A stretch of DNA of 64,000 nucleotides from Prochlorococcus_E sp000760215 (GCF_047303175.1 NZ_CP138945.1), one strand, 5' to 3'; counted from the stretch's first letter, positions 16,897-26,350 are shown. Numbers and translations: made by a program. The notes: a model not told the origin generated them from the sequence alone.

Positions 16897-17189
16897 TTGC
16901 CTGCCAAATCTATTTCAATCTTAGGCCTTTCTTTTTAGTAAATTGACCCTATCCTAAACTTTTAATCAACCCATTCCCAAGGATTCGACAGAGCTATTCT
17001 TGATTCCTTAGGATTTGGTATTGACCTTAAAGCTTTCAGGCCTCTTTGGACCTTATTTGGTTATATAAGATTGTCGTTCATGTAAAAGTTACTTTATACA
17101 GATATTTTTCTCCATATAGCGATTTCAATCACCAAAACAAGAGGGCAAGGCTAACCAGACCTCTTAAAAAAACGAGTAAAAATTAGGCT
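16897..17189. other. Intergenic gap, nothing recognised
   Basis: About 290 bp between the GIY-YIG-like gene start and the next small gene. No protein-like frame. A weak inverted repeat (gagg...cctc near 17140-17164) with an A run was noted but is not convincing. Confidence 0.35.
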
Positions 17190-17369
17190 TTAATCTTTGG
17201 CAACATATACATCCTTTGCGTAGAAACTTGTATAGCCCTCTTTAGCTCTCCAACGGAAAAGCACTATGTGAACAGGGATTACGAACAAGGCATGGAAAAA
17301 GGTAAGTAGGTAAAAATCCCAAGGAATACCTGGTTGGCCATACATTGCGAAAAGGTTTGATAAGTGCAT
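17190..17369 (-). CDS. 59-aa single-TM microprotein
   Basis: An ATG frame MHLSNLFAMYGQPGIPWDFY. A central hydrophobic helix (LLTFFHALFVIPVHIVLF) is followed by a charged tail (RWRAKEGYTSFYAKDVYVAK). Aromatic and histidine residues within the helix are notable for possible cofactor contact, but this is speculation. The family is not recognised. Confidence 0.6.
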   Translation of the reverse strand: MHLSNLFAMYGQPGIPWDFYLLTFFHALFVIPVHIVLFRWRAKEGYTSFYAKDVYVAKD

Positions 17370-17499
17370 TGAGCCTGATAATTCATTTATTCCTCTATGA
17401 TTTTGCCTGTAAACATCGTTATTAGTCCCATCAATATTTAAAAATTAATACCTATTGAAAAGTAATTGTTGCTTTTTTAATTAATCCAACAAACGAAAC

Positions 17500-17658
17500 T
17501 CAAGCAGCATTGCCAATATATCCAGGTGAAAATACATGGGATCCTGTCCCGTCACCATCTTGATCGTTGTCATCATCATCAAATCCAGAAACAAGTGCGC
17601 ATAATCCTCCTAGAGATAGAACCGCAGAAAAAACTATGGTAAAGAAATCTGACTCCAC
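17500..17658 (-). CDS. 52-aa single-TM protein with Asp-rich segment, GTG start
   Basis: The frame starts at GTG (read M): MESDFFTIVFSAVLSLGGLC..., a single membrane helix. A run of Asp/Asn follows (GFDDDDNDQDGDGTGS), then HVFSPGYIGNAA. The DxDxDG-like acidic stretch could bind a divalent cation, as a guess. It lies about 130 bp upstream of the 59-aa gene on the same strand. Confidence 0.55.
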   Translation of the reverse strand: MESDFFTIVFSAVLSLGGLCALVSGFDDDDNDQDGDGTGSHVFSPGYIGNAA

Positions 17659-17847
17659 GATGAAAAAAAAATTTCTCCGACCTTAATTGATTTTTGACTT
17701 ATCTGTGACAAGTCAAATCCAAGAGAATATTTTATATCCACTCAAGAGAACCAATAACCAAGAAATAGATAATGTTTTAGCCGAGTAAATATTCTCTTCG
17801 ATGGGATAGATTTAATCTTATTTCGTTGTTCTCAGCTCCTTTTGGAA

Positions 17848-17994
17848 ATGAATGCTGTTTTTGCTGTTTTGGCACCAGCAATTAAAACTTTTTTATTTGT
17901 TGTTGCGATAATGGGACCTGTATGTATTGCAGCCCTGATTTTGTTTTTGAAAAAGATTGAAAAGAAAGAACCTGGACGTATTAGATGGCGCTAG
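17848..17994 (+). CDS. 48-aa single-TM microprotein (GP-LKK type)
   Basis: An ATG frame MNAVFAVLAPAIKTFLFVVA, then IMGPVCIAALILFLKKIEKK and EPGRIRWR. One long membrane helix with a very basic C-terminus. The GPxxIxxLIxxLKK core is shared with the product of 5509-5664. An RBS-like ttggaa precedes the ATG. Function unknown. Confidence 0.6.
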   Translation: MNAVFAVLAPAIKTFLFVVAIMGPVCIAALILFLKKIEKKEPGRIRWR

Positions 17995-18081
17995 GGGCTG
18001 GCGTGTTGTTCAAAGTACTTATGTTTAGGGCTTTGAATAGTTATTTTGTGGGAAGCCATCCCATTAAGATCTTGTTTACTA

Positions 18082-20796
18082 CTAATTCAGCTTAATTATC
18101 TTGTTAGCAAATGATTGATATGTATCTGGATCACAAGTAAGGAGAATTATCTGTAATCCTTTATCAGCTGCTTGAAAAAGCATTTTTTTAACAAGTGGGA
18201 TCCTTTCTGGGTCGGAATTAGTAAAGGCATCGTCAAAGATGATAGGTAGGCATCCGTTGTGATCATTTTTGAGGACTTCGGCCATTGATAGACGCAATGC
18301 TGCTGATAATTGTTCTTTCATTCCACCGCTTAATTCTTCGAAATCGTATAGCTCTTTCCCTCTCTGTAATTGAATTGAATTAAAGCCAGTGGATTGATCA
18401 AAACTTAGTTTTGCAATTGGATCACTTGAGAGTAATGGCTTCAGATATTTCCCGATAGATTTCCCTAAAGGTTGGGTATAACGATTGGAGAGCTCTGATT
18501 GAGCTTTGAGAAAAAGCTCTTGTAGCAGTTTTTGTGCTTCAGTTAGTCGCTTAAGACTGTCATGGTCATTTTTGACTGCTTCCAGATGCACTATTGCTTC
18601 TTCAACGGCTGCATATGGGTTGTTGCTACTTATTGCTTCACAATTCCTCTTGGCTGCTCCTTTTTGTGCAAGTAGAGTTTCTTTTCTCTGATCAAGAGAT
18701 TTAAGCTGGACATCTACGTTATTTAATTGACTCGCAATATCTAGTTGCGTAAATGATGTGACTTTGTGTTTTAAACTAAGCAAATGATCTTCTAATTTGC
18801 TTAGTTGCTTTTTGATTGATTTCAATTGATTCTTTTGAGTTTGTTGACTCCCATGCTCTTTGTAAATAGTGTTTAATTGCTCTTTCGAGAAAAGAAGTTC
18901 ACTATCAATTACCTTCAAGTTTGTATTGGCTTCAGTTTGAGAGATCCTGAAACTCTCTAGATTGGTTTGACCTAATTGCATTTCATTTTCTGCGTTTTTC
19001 AAAGCAGAAGAAGCGTGAGAAAATTTTTCCTGGCATTCCTTTTGAAGTTTGCTAAGTGTATGAGGATCTTTTATAGGAGAAAGCTCTCGATATGTATTTT
19101 GGTGACGTTCTTTAAGGGCTAGCAGATGGCTTTCTATGTCAATCGCTCTTGACTTGAAATCATCTAATGACTTTTGCGTATTTAGAATATCTTGCTGGCT
19201 ATATATACCGAGAACTTTTAGTTGTTGTTCAAGTTGGGATCTCTCCTCAAACTCTTTTTCGGCTACTTCCAAAGATTTCAATTTAAAAGCAGATAATTTT
19301 CTCAAAAATTCTTTTTTAGTATCTTGATAGGCCTCCTGTAAACCGTTCAGTGCATTCCTCCCCCCAGGTGTGATTTCCAAAGAGATGTCATCGCCTATTT
19401 TTATTTCAAAAACCTCATTGAAGCTTTTGCTTCCCTTCGGTCTAATTTCTTCCCCATTGATAAAGATGTTTTGATTGGATTGCAGAACTTTGACATTAGT
19501 TGACATTGCCTCTAACCGTGTGTGAATATCCCTAATCTTTTGATTTAGATTTTGTAAGTTCTCTAAATCGCCACGTTCTATTTTTGATAATAAAGCTATG
19601 TTTTCGTTAATTTGTTTGCGATCCTTTAAAGCTTTATTCATTATGTTTAGATCAGAAGCTAATCTCGCTATCCTTTCTTGAGTAGTTAATTGTTCTGAGA
19701 TTGCTTGTAGGAGAGAACGTTTTTGATCTAAGGATTGAAGATTTTGTTTGAGACTCTTCAGATTTTCTTGTTTTATTTCCAGCTCATTGATGAAAACTAG
19801 TTCTTTTGCTTTTTGCTTGCTCACATAGCTGTGCAAATTTTTTTGTTCTTCTTCTTTTATTTTGATTTTTCCTTGAAGTTGATCAATGCTTAATAAGGCT
19901 TTTTCTATTGTTTGGTGTTGCAGCCGAATTGGTTCTAATTCCTTTTCAGTAGGATTGATGCTTGCTTTTAGTTTTTGATAGCCGTCTTCTTGTATCGATA
20001 AGATTCGTTTTTGTTCTAGTAATTGTTTTACCTCTTTATTTTGAAGATTTTCAATTTCCTTGGTGACTTCAACAAGTTCTTCGCTGGACTGTTCATATTC
20101 TCGTTGTCTTTCGCGTGCCAACCTAAGTGCCGTTTCAGCGGTGTTTAATTCTTCTTTGCGTTGATAAAAAGGAGAATTTTTTTTAATACCACGACTAGAG
20201 AAATTTTCGTTAATTGCGTTCTCAATTTGTTTTACGACATATTGGTCATGGGACGATTGCTGAACAACAGTTCCCCCTTTCTTTTCTAATTGAATTAGTA
20301 GTGAATCGAAGTCGTAATAGCTTTTAGGGTTTTTCAGAAGGTCTTTACTTGACGAGCCTTGCGTTACCCAAAGATGCCCCCAGCGACTAGGGAGAAGTTT
20401 CTTTGCTTGACGACTACTTAGAGACTCTTTGACTCCTAGGATGCTTGCTAAGCACTCTTCTGCCTGGGCACCTAAGAGTTGTTCCCCATTGGCTTCATTA
20501 AGTAGAGTTATCTGGCCAGATGTCCCAGTAAAAGATTTCCGCAAAGTATAAATCTTATCTTTAGCTTCGAATTGGAGTTGGATTGTTGGATGACCTAAAT
20601 GCAACCTTGATCTAAGGACTTCAACAGAAGCACCAGTTGCTGTTGCTTTTAGAAATAAGGTCTTATGCAGAGCTTCTATCAGTGTACTTTTTCCTGTTTC
20701 ATTCGCTCCACTAATTAATGTTATACGTGGTGAGAAATCTATACTTAGGTCGGCATGCAGCCTTACATTTTGAATTCGACAATTAATAAGACGCAT
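18082..20796 (-). CDS. SbcC/YhaN-type SMC-like ATPase
   Basis: 904 aa. The N-terminus carries the Walker A box GANETGKST (residues 30-38). Long coiled coils fill the middle. The C-terminus has the ABC signature LSGGMKEQL at 822 and the Walker B/D-loop IIFDDAFTNSD at about 851. This is the Rad50/SbcC architecture for DNA end processing with a Mre11/SbcD nuclease. Instead of a Cys-x-x-Cys zinc hook, the centre (about 430-475) contains a small beta-rich globular insert, as in YhaN-like proteins. It starts 5 bp after the nuclease gene on the same strand, so both are one operon. Confidence 0.88.
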   Translation of the reverse strand: MRLINCRIQNVRLHADLSIDFSPRITLISGANETGKSTLIEALHKTLFLKATATGASVEVLRSRLHLGHPTIQLQFEAKDKIYTLRKSFTGTSGQITLLNEANGEQLLGAQAEECLASILGVKESLSSRQAKKLLPSRWGHLWVTQGSSSKDLLKNPKSYYDFDSLLIQLEKKGGTVVQQSSHDQYVVKQIENAINENFSSRGIKKNSPFYQRKEELNTAETALRLARERQREYEQSSEELVEVTKEIENLQNKEVKQLLEQKRILSIQEDGYQKLKASINPTEKELEPIRLQHQTIEKALLSIDQLQGKIKIKEEEQKNLHSYVSKQKAKELVFINELEIKQENLKSLKQNLQSLDQKRSLLQAISEQLTTQERIARLASDLNIMNKALKDRKQINENIALLSKIERGDLENLQNLNQKIRDIHTRLEAMSTNVKVLQSNQNIFINGEEIRPKGSKSFNEVFEIKIGDDISLEITPGGRNALNGLQEAYQDTKKEFLRKLSAFKLKSLEVAEKEFEERSQLEQQLKVLGIYSQQDILNTQKSLDDFKSRAIDIESHLLALKERHQNTYRELSPIKDPHTLSKLQKECQEKFSHASSALKNAENEMQLGQTNLESFRISQTEANTNLKVIDSELLFSKEQLNTIYKEHGSQQTQKNQLKSIKKQLSKLEDHLLSLKHKVTSFTQLDIASQLNNVDVQLKSLDQRKETLLAQKGAAKRNCEAISSNNPYAAVEEAIVHLEAVKNDHDSLKRLTEAQKLLQELFLKAQSELSNRYTQPLGKSIGKYLKPLLSSDPIAKLSFDQSTGFNSIQLQRGKELYDFEELSGGMKEQLSAALRLSMAEVLKNDHNGCLPIIFDDAFTNSDPERIPLVKKMLFQAADKGLQIILLTCDPDTYQSFANKIIKLN

Positions 20797-20801
20797 TGTA
20801 T

Positions 20802-21986
20802 CTAATTTTTCATTGCCATTCTATGCAATTCGCAAAGAGCAATATGAGTAATTGAATCATGGCTTCCGCTTTTGCCTCCCTCTGCCTTCAAGCGCTCTTG
20901 CAACTGATTTGCGACTTGAGCAATTAGTGGATCTTCAAAAGAGTTTGTTAGTTGCTCTATTTCTTCATCTTTAGGGATCTCTTGGCAGTTGTCTTTTATT
21001 TTAAGCCTTATTAATTTGTTTTGAAGATCTTTTTTTAGCAATTCATATCGTTTGTAGCCAGACAAACTAAGTCGACCACTTATTGCAATGCTAAGGAGAT
21101 CTCGTGAAATACGGCTAGAAGTAAGTTTATCTACTTGGCGTTCAAATCGATCTAAATCTTTGTCACTGCTAAATTCAAAACTCATGTTGTGCCATTGTAT
21201 GAATCCTGTTGGGAGTGGGGTCACTTGTGGAGTTTCACCTCTAGATACTTCTACTTGTAAAACTTGACCACGTTGATTATCCTTCCCTTGATTAAAGCGA
21301 TCTGGCTCTGGTGTCCCTGAATACCAAGCCTTTTTGCTTACTTGCTTTAAATTGTGCCAATCACCTAATGCAATGTAGTCAATTTCAGTATCAGGAAGAT
21401 CTTGTAAATTAATTATTCCGTTGCTTATAGGCATTGTTTTGTTTTCTAAACTATAGTCCTGGCCTTTGAAATCATGAACTCCACCATGAGCAAGAATGAT
21501 ACGGGGCTTTGTCGATGATAAAGTTTTCCAGTCTAGCTTCCTTATCCATATAGTTGGATCACGACTATCTCTATTCCTTACTAATGGACATGGAAGAATA
21601 ACAGCATCTGCAAGTTCAACTGGTTTTGGCTCAAGTAACAATATAAGGTTAGGAGCTATTTGTGGTTGGTATTTTTTGAAATTCTCGCTGTGCCAAACTG
21701 TTCCAAGAGCTCCATGGTCATGATTGCCAGGAATAACAATTACAGGAATATTTATTTCTCTTATGCTTTCTAGTACTTCTGCGACAGTGGAAACCGATGG
21801 CGTTGGAGAGTCGAATAAATCTCCTGCTATAAGAACAAAATCCGAATCAAGTTCCTTTGCCTTATCTTTAATGCGAGCTATGACATTTAAGCGCTCTTGC
21901 CTAAGCTTGAATCGCTTTTGTTCATCAGTTACTTTTAAATATGGCTTGCCTATTTGCCAATCAGCTGTGTGAATAAAATTTGCCAA
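20802..21986 (-). CDS. SbcD/Mre11-type (YhaO-like) DNA repair exonuclease
   Basis: 394 aa calcineurin-like metallophosphoesterase. Metal-binding motifs appear in order: HTADWQIGKP (residues 6-15), LIAGDLFDSPTPS, VIPGNHDHGALGT, LAHGGVHDF and ALGDWHN. The first motif has Gln where Escherichia coli SbcD has His, a variant also typical of related actinobacterial enzymes. The partner ATPase gene follows 5 bp downstream, so the pair should form an SbcCD-like complex that trims DNA ends, hairpins or blocked breaks in the cytoplasm. Confidence 0.9.
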   Translation of the reverse strand: MANFIHTADWQIGKPYLKVTDEQKRFKLRQERLNVIARIKDKAKELDSDFVLIAGDLFDSPTPSVSTVAEVLESIREINIPVIVIPGNHDHGALGTVWHSENFKKYQPQIAPNLILLLEPKPVELADAVILPCPLVRNRDSRDPTIWIRKLDWKTLSSTKPRIILAHGGVHDFKGQDYSLENKTMPISNGIINLQDLPDTEIDYIALGDWHNLKQVSKKAWYSGTPEPDRFNQGKDNQRGQVLQVEVSRGETPQVTPLPTGFIQWHNMSFEFSSDKDLDRFERQVDKLTSSRISRDLLSIAISGRLSLSGYKRYELLKKDLQNKLIRLKIKDNCQEIPKDEEIEQLTNSFEDPLIAQVANQLQERLKAEGGKSGSHDSITHIALCELHRMAMKN

Positions 21987-22112
21987 TTTTAATATTTCTC
22001 GAGGTTGTATCTATGTGTTTTTCATTATCCGGCAAAGCACATGTAATTGCAGAATTGTAGCAACAGTAGTTAGCCTAATTTTTCCAATGATAGCTCTTGG
22101 TATCCAAAAGAG

Positions 22113-22421
22113 ATGAGTGTTTTCTCTCTAGTACGTAAGTATTATCCTGGTGTATGTATGTCCCCTCCGTTGTCTGGCGAAACTACTTCCACTGAAGATT
22201 GTTCCTTTAGCTTCCTCTCTGCTAGGCCTGGGGATATTGTGGCTATCTCTTCTTCACGAGATTCCCTGCTGGATTGGTGGGCGGGGCGAATAATTAGTCG
22301 AGTGGGTAGTTCAATTGACCCCACTGCGAATAGCCTTTTTCAAGTAATTGATATTGACACTGGGAATGTCAAAATTGTTAATGCGGATATTGTTAGAGGC
22401 ATTATTCAACATGCTATTTGA
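22113..22421 (+). CDS. DUF3104 family protein
   Basis: 102 aa. The second half matches DUF3104, a family limited to marine picocyanobacteria. Visible elements are LSARPGDIVAISSSRDSLLD, DWWAGRIISRVGSS, NSLFQVIDIDTGNVKIVNAD and a final helix. This reads as a small beta-barrel with conserved Trp-Trp and Asp-Thr-Gly positions. No signal peptide. Function unknown. It is divergent from the SbcD-like gene. Confidence 0.85.
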   Translation: MSVFSLVRKYYPGVCMSPPLSGETTSTEDCSFSFLSARPGDIVAISSSRDSLLDWWAGRIISRVGSSIDPTANSLFQVIDIDTGNVKIVNADIVRGIIQHAI

Positions 22422-22498
22422 ATAAAACCTATAGGAGAGCTACTTAAAGACTTCATGGACGCCTTTCAGTAGAAATGAGTATCGATTAAAATAACCGT

Positions 22499-22630
22499 AT
22501 GAAATTCTCTGCTAATCAACCTTGGCGTTTATGGCTTTTCGTTATTGCGCTAAATTTAGTTGCTTTTATAGGCTTGTTCTTTTTAAAAGCAAAGGGAATT
22601 GACTTGTACTCTTTTAGGGGTGGTAGCTAA
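22499..22630 (+). CDS. 43-aa single-TM microprotein
   Basis: An ATG frame MKFSANQPWRLWLFVIALNL, then VAFIGLFFLKAKGIDLYSFR and GGS. One membrane helix at residues 11-29, flanked by basic residues on both sides. It follows the DUF3104 gene by about 80 bp. The family is not recognised. Confidence 0.55.
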   Translation: MKFSANQPWRLWLFVIALNLVAFIGLFFLKAKGIDLYSFRGGS

Positions 22631-22688
22631 TTGAGAAGTTGAATAAATAATTAAGTGGTTTTAATTCTTCTCAAGAAAATTTCTGTTT

Positions 22689-22952
22689 CTAGGGTTTAGT
22701 CGAAATAACAACAATTAGATGTATGAATTGTTGGCTTGATGGTTTGTTTTGATCTCTAAAAAAGGTTGTCATCATCATTATTAAAGGAGCAATAAATGCA
22801 AAAACAGCTATTAGTGCAAAGATCTGAGTAGGTTTAACTAATGGCTTTCTCTCTAATGGATCACCACATTGTGAACAGATCAAAACGCCATCTATTCTCT
22901 TCTGATGAGATTGATAGTTAGGTGAGCAATAGGGGCAGTAGTAACGACTCAC
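22689..22952 (-). CDS. 87-aa zinc-ribbon membrane protein
   Basis: Two CxxC pairs, CPYC near residue 6 and CSQCG near residue 27 (YYCPYCSPNYQSHQ, GVLICSQCGDPLERKP), form a short zinc ribbon. A hydrophobic segment follows (FALIAVFAFIAPLIMMMTTF), then a polar tail. The ribbon should be cytoplasmic. Its start is 5 bp past the stop of hsdS on the same strand, so it may be cotranscribed, though small zinc-ribbon membrane proteins are common elsewhere in this lineage. Confidence 0.7.
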   Translation of the reverse strand: MSRYYCPYCSPNYQSHQKRIDGVLICSQCGDPLERKPLVKPTQIFALIAVFAFIAPLIMMMTTFFRDQNKPSSQQFIHLIVVISTKP

Positions 22953-22957
22953 TGTAA

Positions 22958-24259
22958 TTAGGTTTTAGTGTTATGGAATGGTGTTATTTGACCTGTAGTA
23001 GCTAGGAAAATCAAAGAACTTTTTTTGTCCTCTAACTTTAATATTAATAATTTTGATAGTTTGATTAGTTCATCAATTGGGAGTATTTTCTTGTTTAGAA
23101 AGGTGACAATATCTTTTTGTTCTTTAATAGGTGGTACGGGGATTTTTATTTGTTGGAAATCTTCTTTTCGGAAAGAAGGCTTAATATATTTTGGTATTCT
23201 ATCTTTTTCTAATTGAAATATACCTTTAAGGCAATATTCCAAATAACTCATAAGGCAGGAGTTATCTTTTGACGAAATTATCATACAGTTTTGAGAAAGA
23301 CTAAATCGCCCTTGAATGCGCCTCACACTCATTGCTTTTTCCCCAACAGTAGTAGAAAGGATAACTCCTTCTTTATTAACTTCAAATTCATATTGATTTA
23401 TAGATGCCATTATTCCATTATTCTCTGTTTGTCCACTGTATACTGGATAAGGACCTTTATTTTTAGAGCAAAACTCTTTTGTTAACTTATTAGATCTGCT
23501 TCCTTTTTTTGTTCTTAATAAGAGAGATAAGCTTTTTAATTTCCAGTGCTTAGGAATATCACCTAGCAATCTTAAACCTGAATATTTCATGGATTTATTA
23601 GGCTCTAAGCCTTTTGTAATTGAATTTAGAATCAAGACATTTCTTTTTTCTTCTAGTAACGTAATTAGTTTGAGATGTTTGTCTATTAATAGATTAATAG
23701 GATTAATCTTTTCATCTAAGAATTTGTATATTAAATGTTGCTCAGGCTTAGATGGGAAAGGGAAACTAAGTGATTTTATTGTTGTAATATTAATATTTGA
23801 TTGTGCTCCTCCCATCGCCAATGAAAGAAGGAATTCCCTCATCGCAATAAAGGTGTAAAAGATAAATTTTGATTCATATTGATTTGAAGGTGGTAATACA
23901 CAGCATGCTTGATTTACTGTCGCGGGGAATTTTAAAAGAGAGACTTTTCCTATTGTTGCGCCATACATTGCAACAACTATTGAATTAGAAGGATAGACTT
24001 TCAATGCAGAGTATTTGTTTAATGTGTTATCTGTAATTAGATGTTGGCATTCCTTTAATTCATCATCATTCAAGTCACCTGTTAATACCCAAGGAATACT
24101 CCCTTCAATAAGACCATCCTTAATATCTTTAATTGGTGTTGTACCGCTCCCAATCCCTTTGCAAAATCTAGTTAATTGCTTGATTTGCCAGTGGGAAGGT
24201 ATCTTTTCAGCCCATGGAATATTCCTATTATTATAAGAGCTATATCCTTTGTACTTCAC
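22958..24259 (-). CDS. hsdS: Type I restriction-modification specificity subunit
   Basis: 433 aa. Two target-recognition domains are visible, each opened by the conserved IP-x-H-W element (EKIPSHWQIKQL near residue 18, GDIPKHWKLKSL near 233). Each ends in a helical spacer (LDEKINPINLLIDKHLKL and LNKKILPIDELIKLSKLL). HsdS binds the two halves of a bipartite DNA site and directs the methyltransferase. It starts at a GTG overlapping the hsdM stop (GTGA). The specificity cannot be read from sequence. Confidence 0.9.
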   Translation of the reverse strand: MKYKGYSSYNNRNIPWAEKIPSHWQIKQLTRFCKGIGSGTTPIKDIKDGLIEGSIPWVLTGDLNDDELKECQHLITDNTLNKYSALKVYPSNSIVVAMYGATIGKVSLLKFPATVNQACCVLPPSNQYESKFIFYTFIAMREFLLSLAMGGAQSNINITTIKSLSFPFPSKPEQHLIYKFLDEKINPINLLIDKHLKLITLLEEKRNVLILNSITKGLEPNKSMKYSGLRLLGDIPKHWKLKSLSLLLRTKKGSRSNKLTKEFCSKNKGPYPVYSGQTENNGIMASINQYEFEVNKEGVILSTTVGEKAMSVRRIQGRFSLSQNCMIISSKDNSCLMSYLEYCLKGIFQLEKDRIPKYIKPSFRKEDFQQIKIPVPPIKEQKDIVTFLNKKILPIDELIKLSKLLILKLEDKKSSLIFLATTGQITPFHNTKT

Positions 24260-25992
24260 TGCAGAATGTCTTCTGTTATTTCAGCAATAGAGCAAGCTAA
24301 ATCTTTTATCTCTTTGTCCAATTCTTTCAATGACTTGTGGCTTTTGACTTTATAGAAGAATCTATTAAATAAGACTTGGTAGCCAATCTTTGTTTTACTC
24401 TTTTCAATCCAGGCATCAGGGTGATTAGGTAAAACTTCTTGTTCTAGGTGCTTTTCTATTTCTTCAGATAAAGGAAGAATCTCAATCTCTCTTAGATCTC
24501 TATCAGCTTTAGGTTTGTATTGCTTAGTAACGATTGGTTTGCCACCATTTATATTGATGGGCCTGTCTATTGTGATTGACCTATAGCCGAAATCTTCATT
24601 GTTCAATATTTTGCAGATTGATTTGCCGTCTTGACTGGTTTCTTTAAAAGATTTGAATATTTCTGAGATCTTGGAGATATGAAAATCCTCTAGTGTTTTT
24701 CTTTTTTTGCCTAAACTTTTACTCAATTTAGTTGAAAAACAACTTGCATCAATTAACTGAACTTTCCCAGTACGGTCAGGTGATTTTTTATTGGTAATAA
24801 TCCAAATATAAGTACTAATGCTTGTGTTATAGAACAATTCTTCAGGTAATTGGATAATTGCTTCCACTAAATCATTTTCAAAAATATGGCGTCGTATTTG
24901 ACTTTCGCCAGACCCTGCTCCACCAATGAACATTGGTGAACCATTTAAAACAATTGCAATACGACTACCTCCATTGCATCTTGGCTGCATTTTTGAAATC
25001 AGATGCATTAGGAATAAAAGGGACCCATCGCTAATCCTTGGTAGACCTGGACCAAAGCGACCGGTAAAGCCTTTCGAAAAGTGTTCTGCCTTTACTGCCT
25101 CTTGGGCATTTCTCCACTCAACTCCAAAAGGAGGGTTGGATAACATGTAGTCGTATTTTTGAGTACAGTGCTGGTCATTGGAGAGTGTGTTCCCTAGAGA
25201 AATATTTTTAATATCTTGTCCTTTAATGAGCATATCTGCTTTGCAAATTGCATAGGCTTCAGAATTGATTTCTTGGCCACACATCATAATTTGAATTGAA
25301 GGATTAATACTTCTTAAATGTTCCTCTGCTGCACTTAGCATTCCTCCTGTTCCAGCAGTGGGATCGTAGAGCTTTCTTATGATGCCTTCTCTTGTAGTAA
25401 CTTCGTTGTCTTTAATAAAAAGAAGGCTCACCATTAAGCGAATTACTTCCCGAGGGGTGAAGTGCTCTCCTGAGATTTCATTAGATAGCTCTGAAAACTT
25501 GCGAATCAGCTCTTCAAAAATCATTCCCATCATGTGATTGCTAACAGTGTCCGGATGCAAGTCGATTAGGGAAAATTTCTCGATTATTAAGTAAAGGAGA
25601 TTTATCTTTTGAAGATGCTCAATTTGGCTGTCAAAGTTAAATTTCTCAAAAATGTCTTGAACCTCATGATTGAAGGATTGTATGTATGCTCTTAACTTTC
25701 TAAGAACAAGGAGTTCGTTCGAATTTTTTGTTAATTCTATAAATGTGCTTTTTATATTTTGAGTGGTAAATTCCTTGCCCTTATCAAGAAGAAGCGATTT
25801 TGGATTAAGTCCATAATCCATATGAAATCCATTGAATTTTACTGCTGATGAATTAGCAGCTTGGAGCACACAATCAAGACGTCTTAATACTGTGAAGGGG
25901 AGAATGATTTTGGCATATTCAGATTTTTTGTAATTATCACGAAGCAAATCAGCTACTGACCAGATAAATGCAGTGGGTAAGATTCCTGCCAA
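24256..25992 (-). CDS. hsdM: Type I N6-adenine DNA methyltransferase subunit
   Basis: 578 aa. It has the HsdM N-terminal helical domain, then GEHFTPREVIRLM (175-187), the SAM-binding motif DPTAGTGGML (210-219) and the catalytic NPPFG (286-290). The product methylates adenine within sites chosen by HsdS. Although longer than many HsdM, its motif order is complete. It forms a two-gene operon with hsdS. No hsdR is present in the window, so this may be an orphan methylase or the R gene may be elsewhere. The operon lies about 290 bp from a tRNA gene, a common island context. Confidence 0.92.
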   Translation of the reverse strand: MAGILPTAFIWSVADLLRDNYKKSEYAKIILPFTVLRRLDCVLQAANSSAVKFNGFHMDYGLNPKSLLLDKGKEFTTQNIKSTFIELTKNSNELLVLRKLRAYIQSFNHEVQDIFEKFNFDSQIEHLQKINLLYLIIEKFSLIDLHPDTVSNHMMGMIFEELIRKFSELSNEISGEHFTPREVIRLMVSLLFIKDNEVTTREGIIRKLYDPTAGTGGMLSAAEEHLRSINPSIQIMMCGQEINSEAYAICKADMLIKGQDIKNISLGNTLSNDQHCTQKYDYMLSNPPFGVEWRNAQEAVKAEHFSKGFTGRFGPGLPRISDGSLLFLMHLISKMQPRCNGGSRIAIVLNGSPMFIGGAGSGESQIRRHIFENDLVEAIIQLPEELFYNTSISTYIWIITNKKSPDRTGKVQLIDASCFSTKLSKSLGKKRKTLEDFHISKISEIFKSFKETSQDGKSICKILNNEDFGYRSITIDRPININGGKPIVTKQYKPKADRDLREIEILPLSEEIEKHLEQEVLPNHPDAWIEKSKTKIGYQVLFNRFFYKVKSHKSLKELDKEIKDLACSIAEITEDILQ

Positions 25993-26278
25993 AGTACCTG
26001 CAAATTACTAATTAGAGTTTGACGTGCTTTCTTTAATCTTGCTTGGACTTTCTTTACATCATGATTTTGTGGTCTTGTTCTATCTTGAAAATCGAGGTAT
26101 TCATCAATGAAGGTTATGTCCCTAAAGAACTTTATATTCTAATTTGAAAGTACAGCTTAGGTAATTCTAGAAACTTGGATTGTCAGCTAAATATTTTTCA
26201 CGTAATGGTTTATGTACTTGTTTACGGATATACGAATCTAATTGGTTTGGGTTAATTCTTTAGCTAAAGTTTATTTGC

Positions 26279-26350
26279 GCGGGTGTAGTTCAGTGGTAGA
26301 ACGTAAGCTTCCCAAGCTTAATGTCGCCAGTTCGAGCCTGGTCATCCGCT
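26279..26350 (+). tRNA. tRNA-Gly (anticodon CCC)
   Basis: A 72-nt cloverleaf: acceptor GCGGGTG/CATCCGC (one G-T pair), D stem GTTC/GAAC, anticodon stem TAAGC/GCTTA with loop TTCCCAA giving CCC, and T arm GCCAG-TTCGAGC-CTGGT. The discriminator base is T. CCA is not encoded. It lies upstream of the hsdM start, in the opposite direction. Confidence 0.93.
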
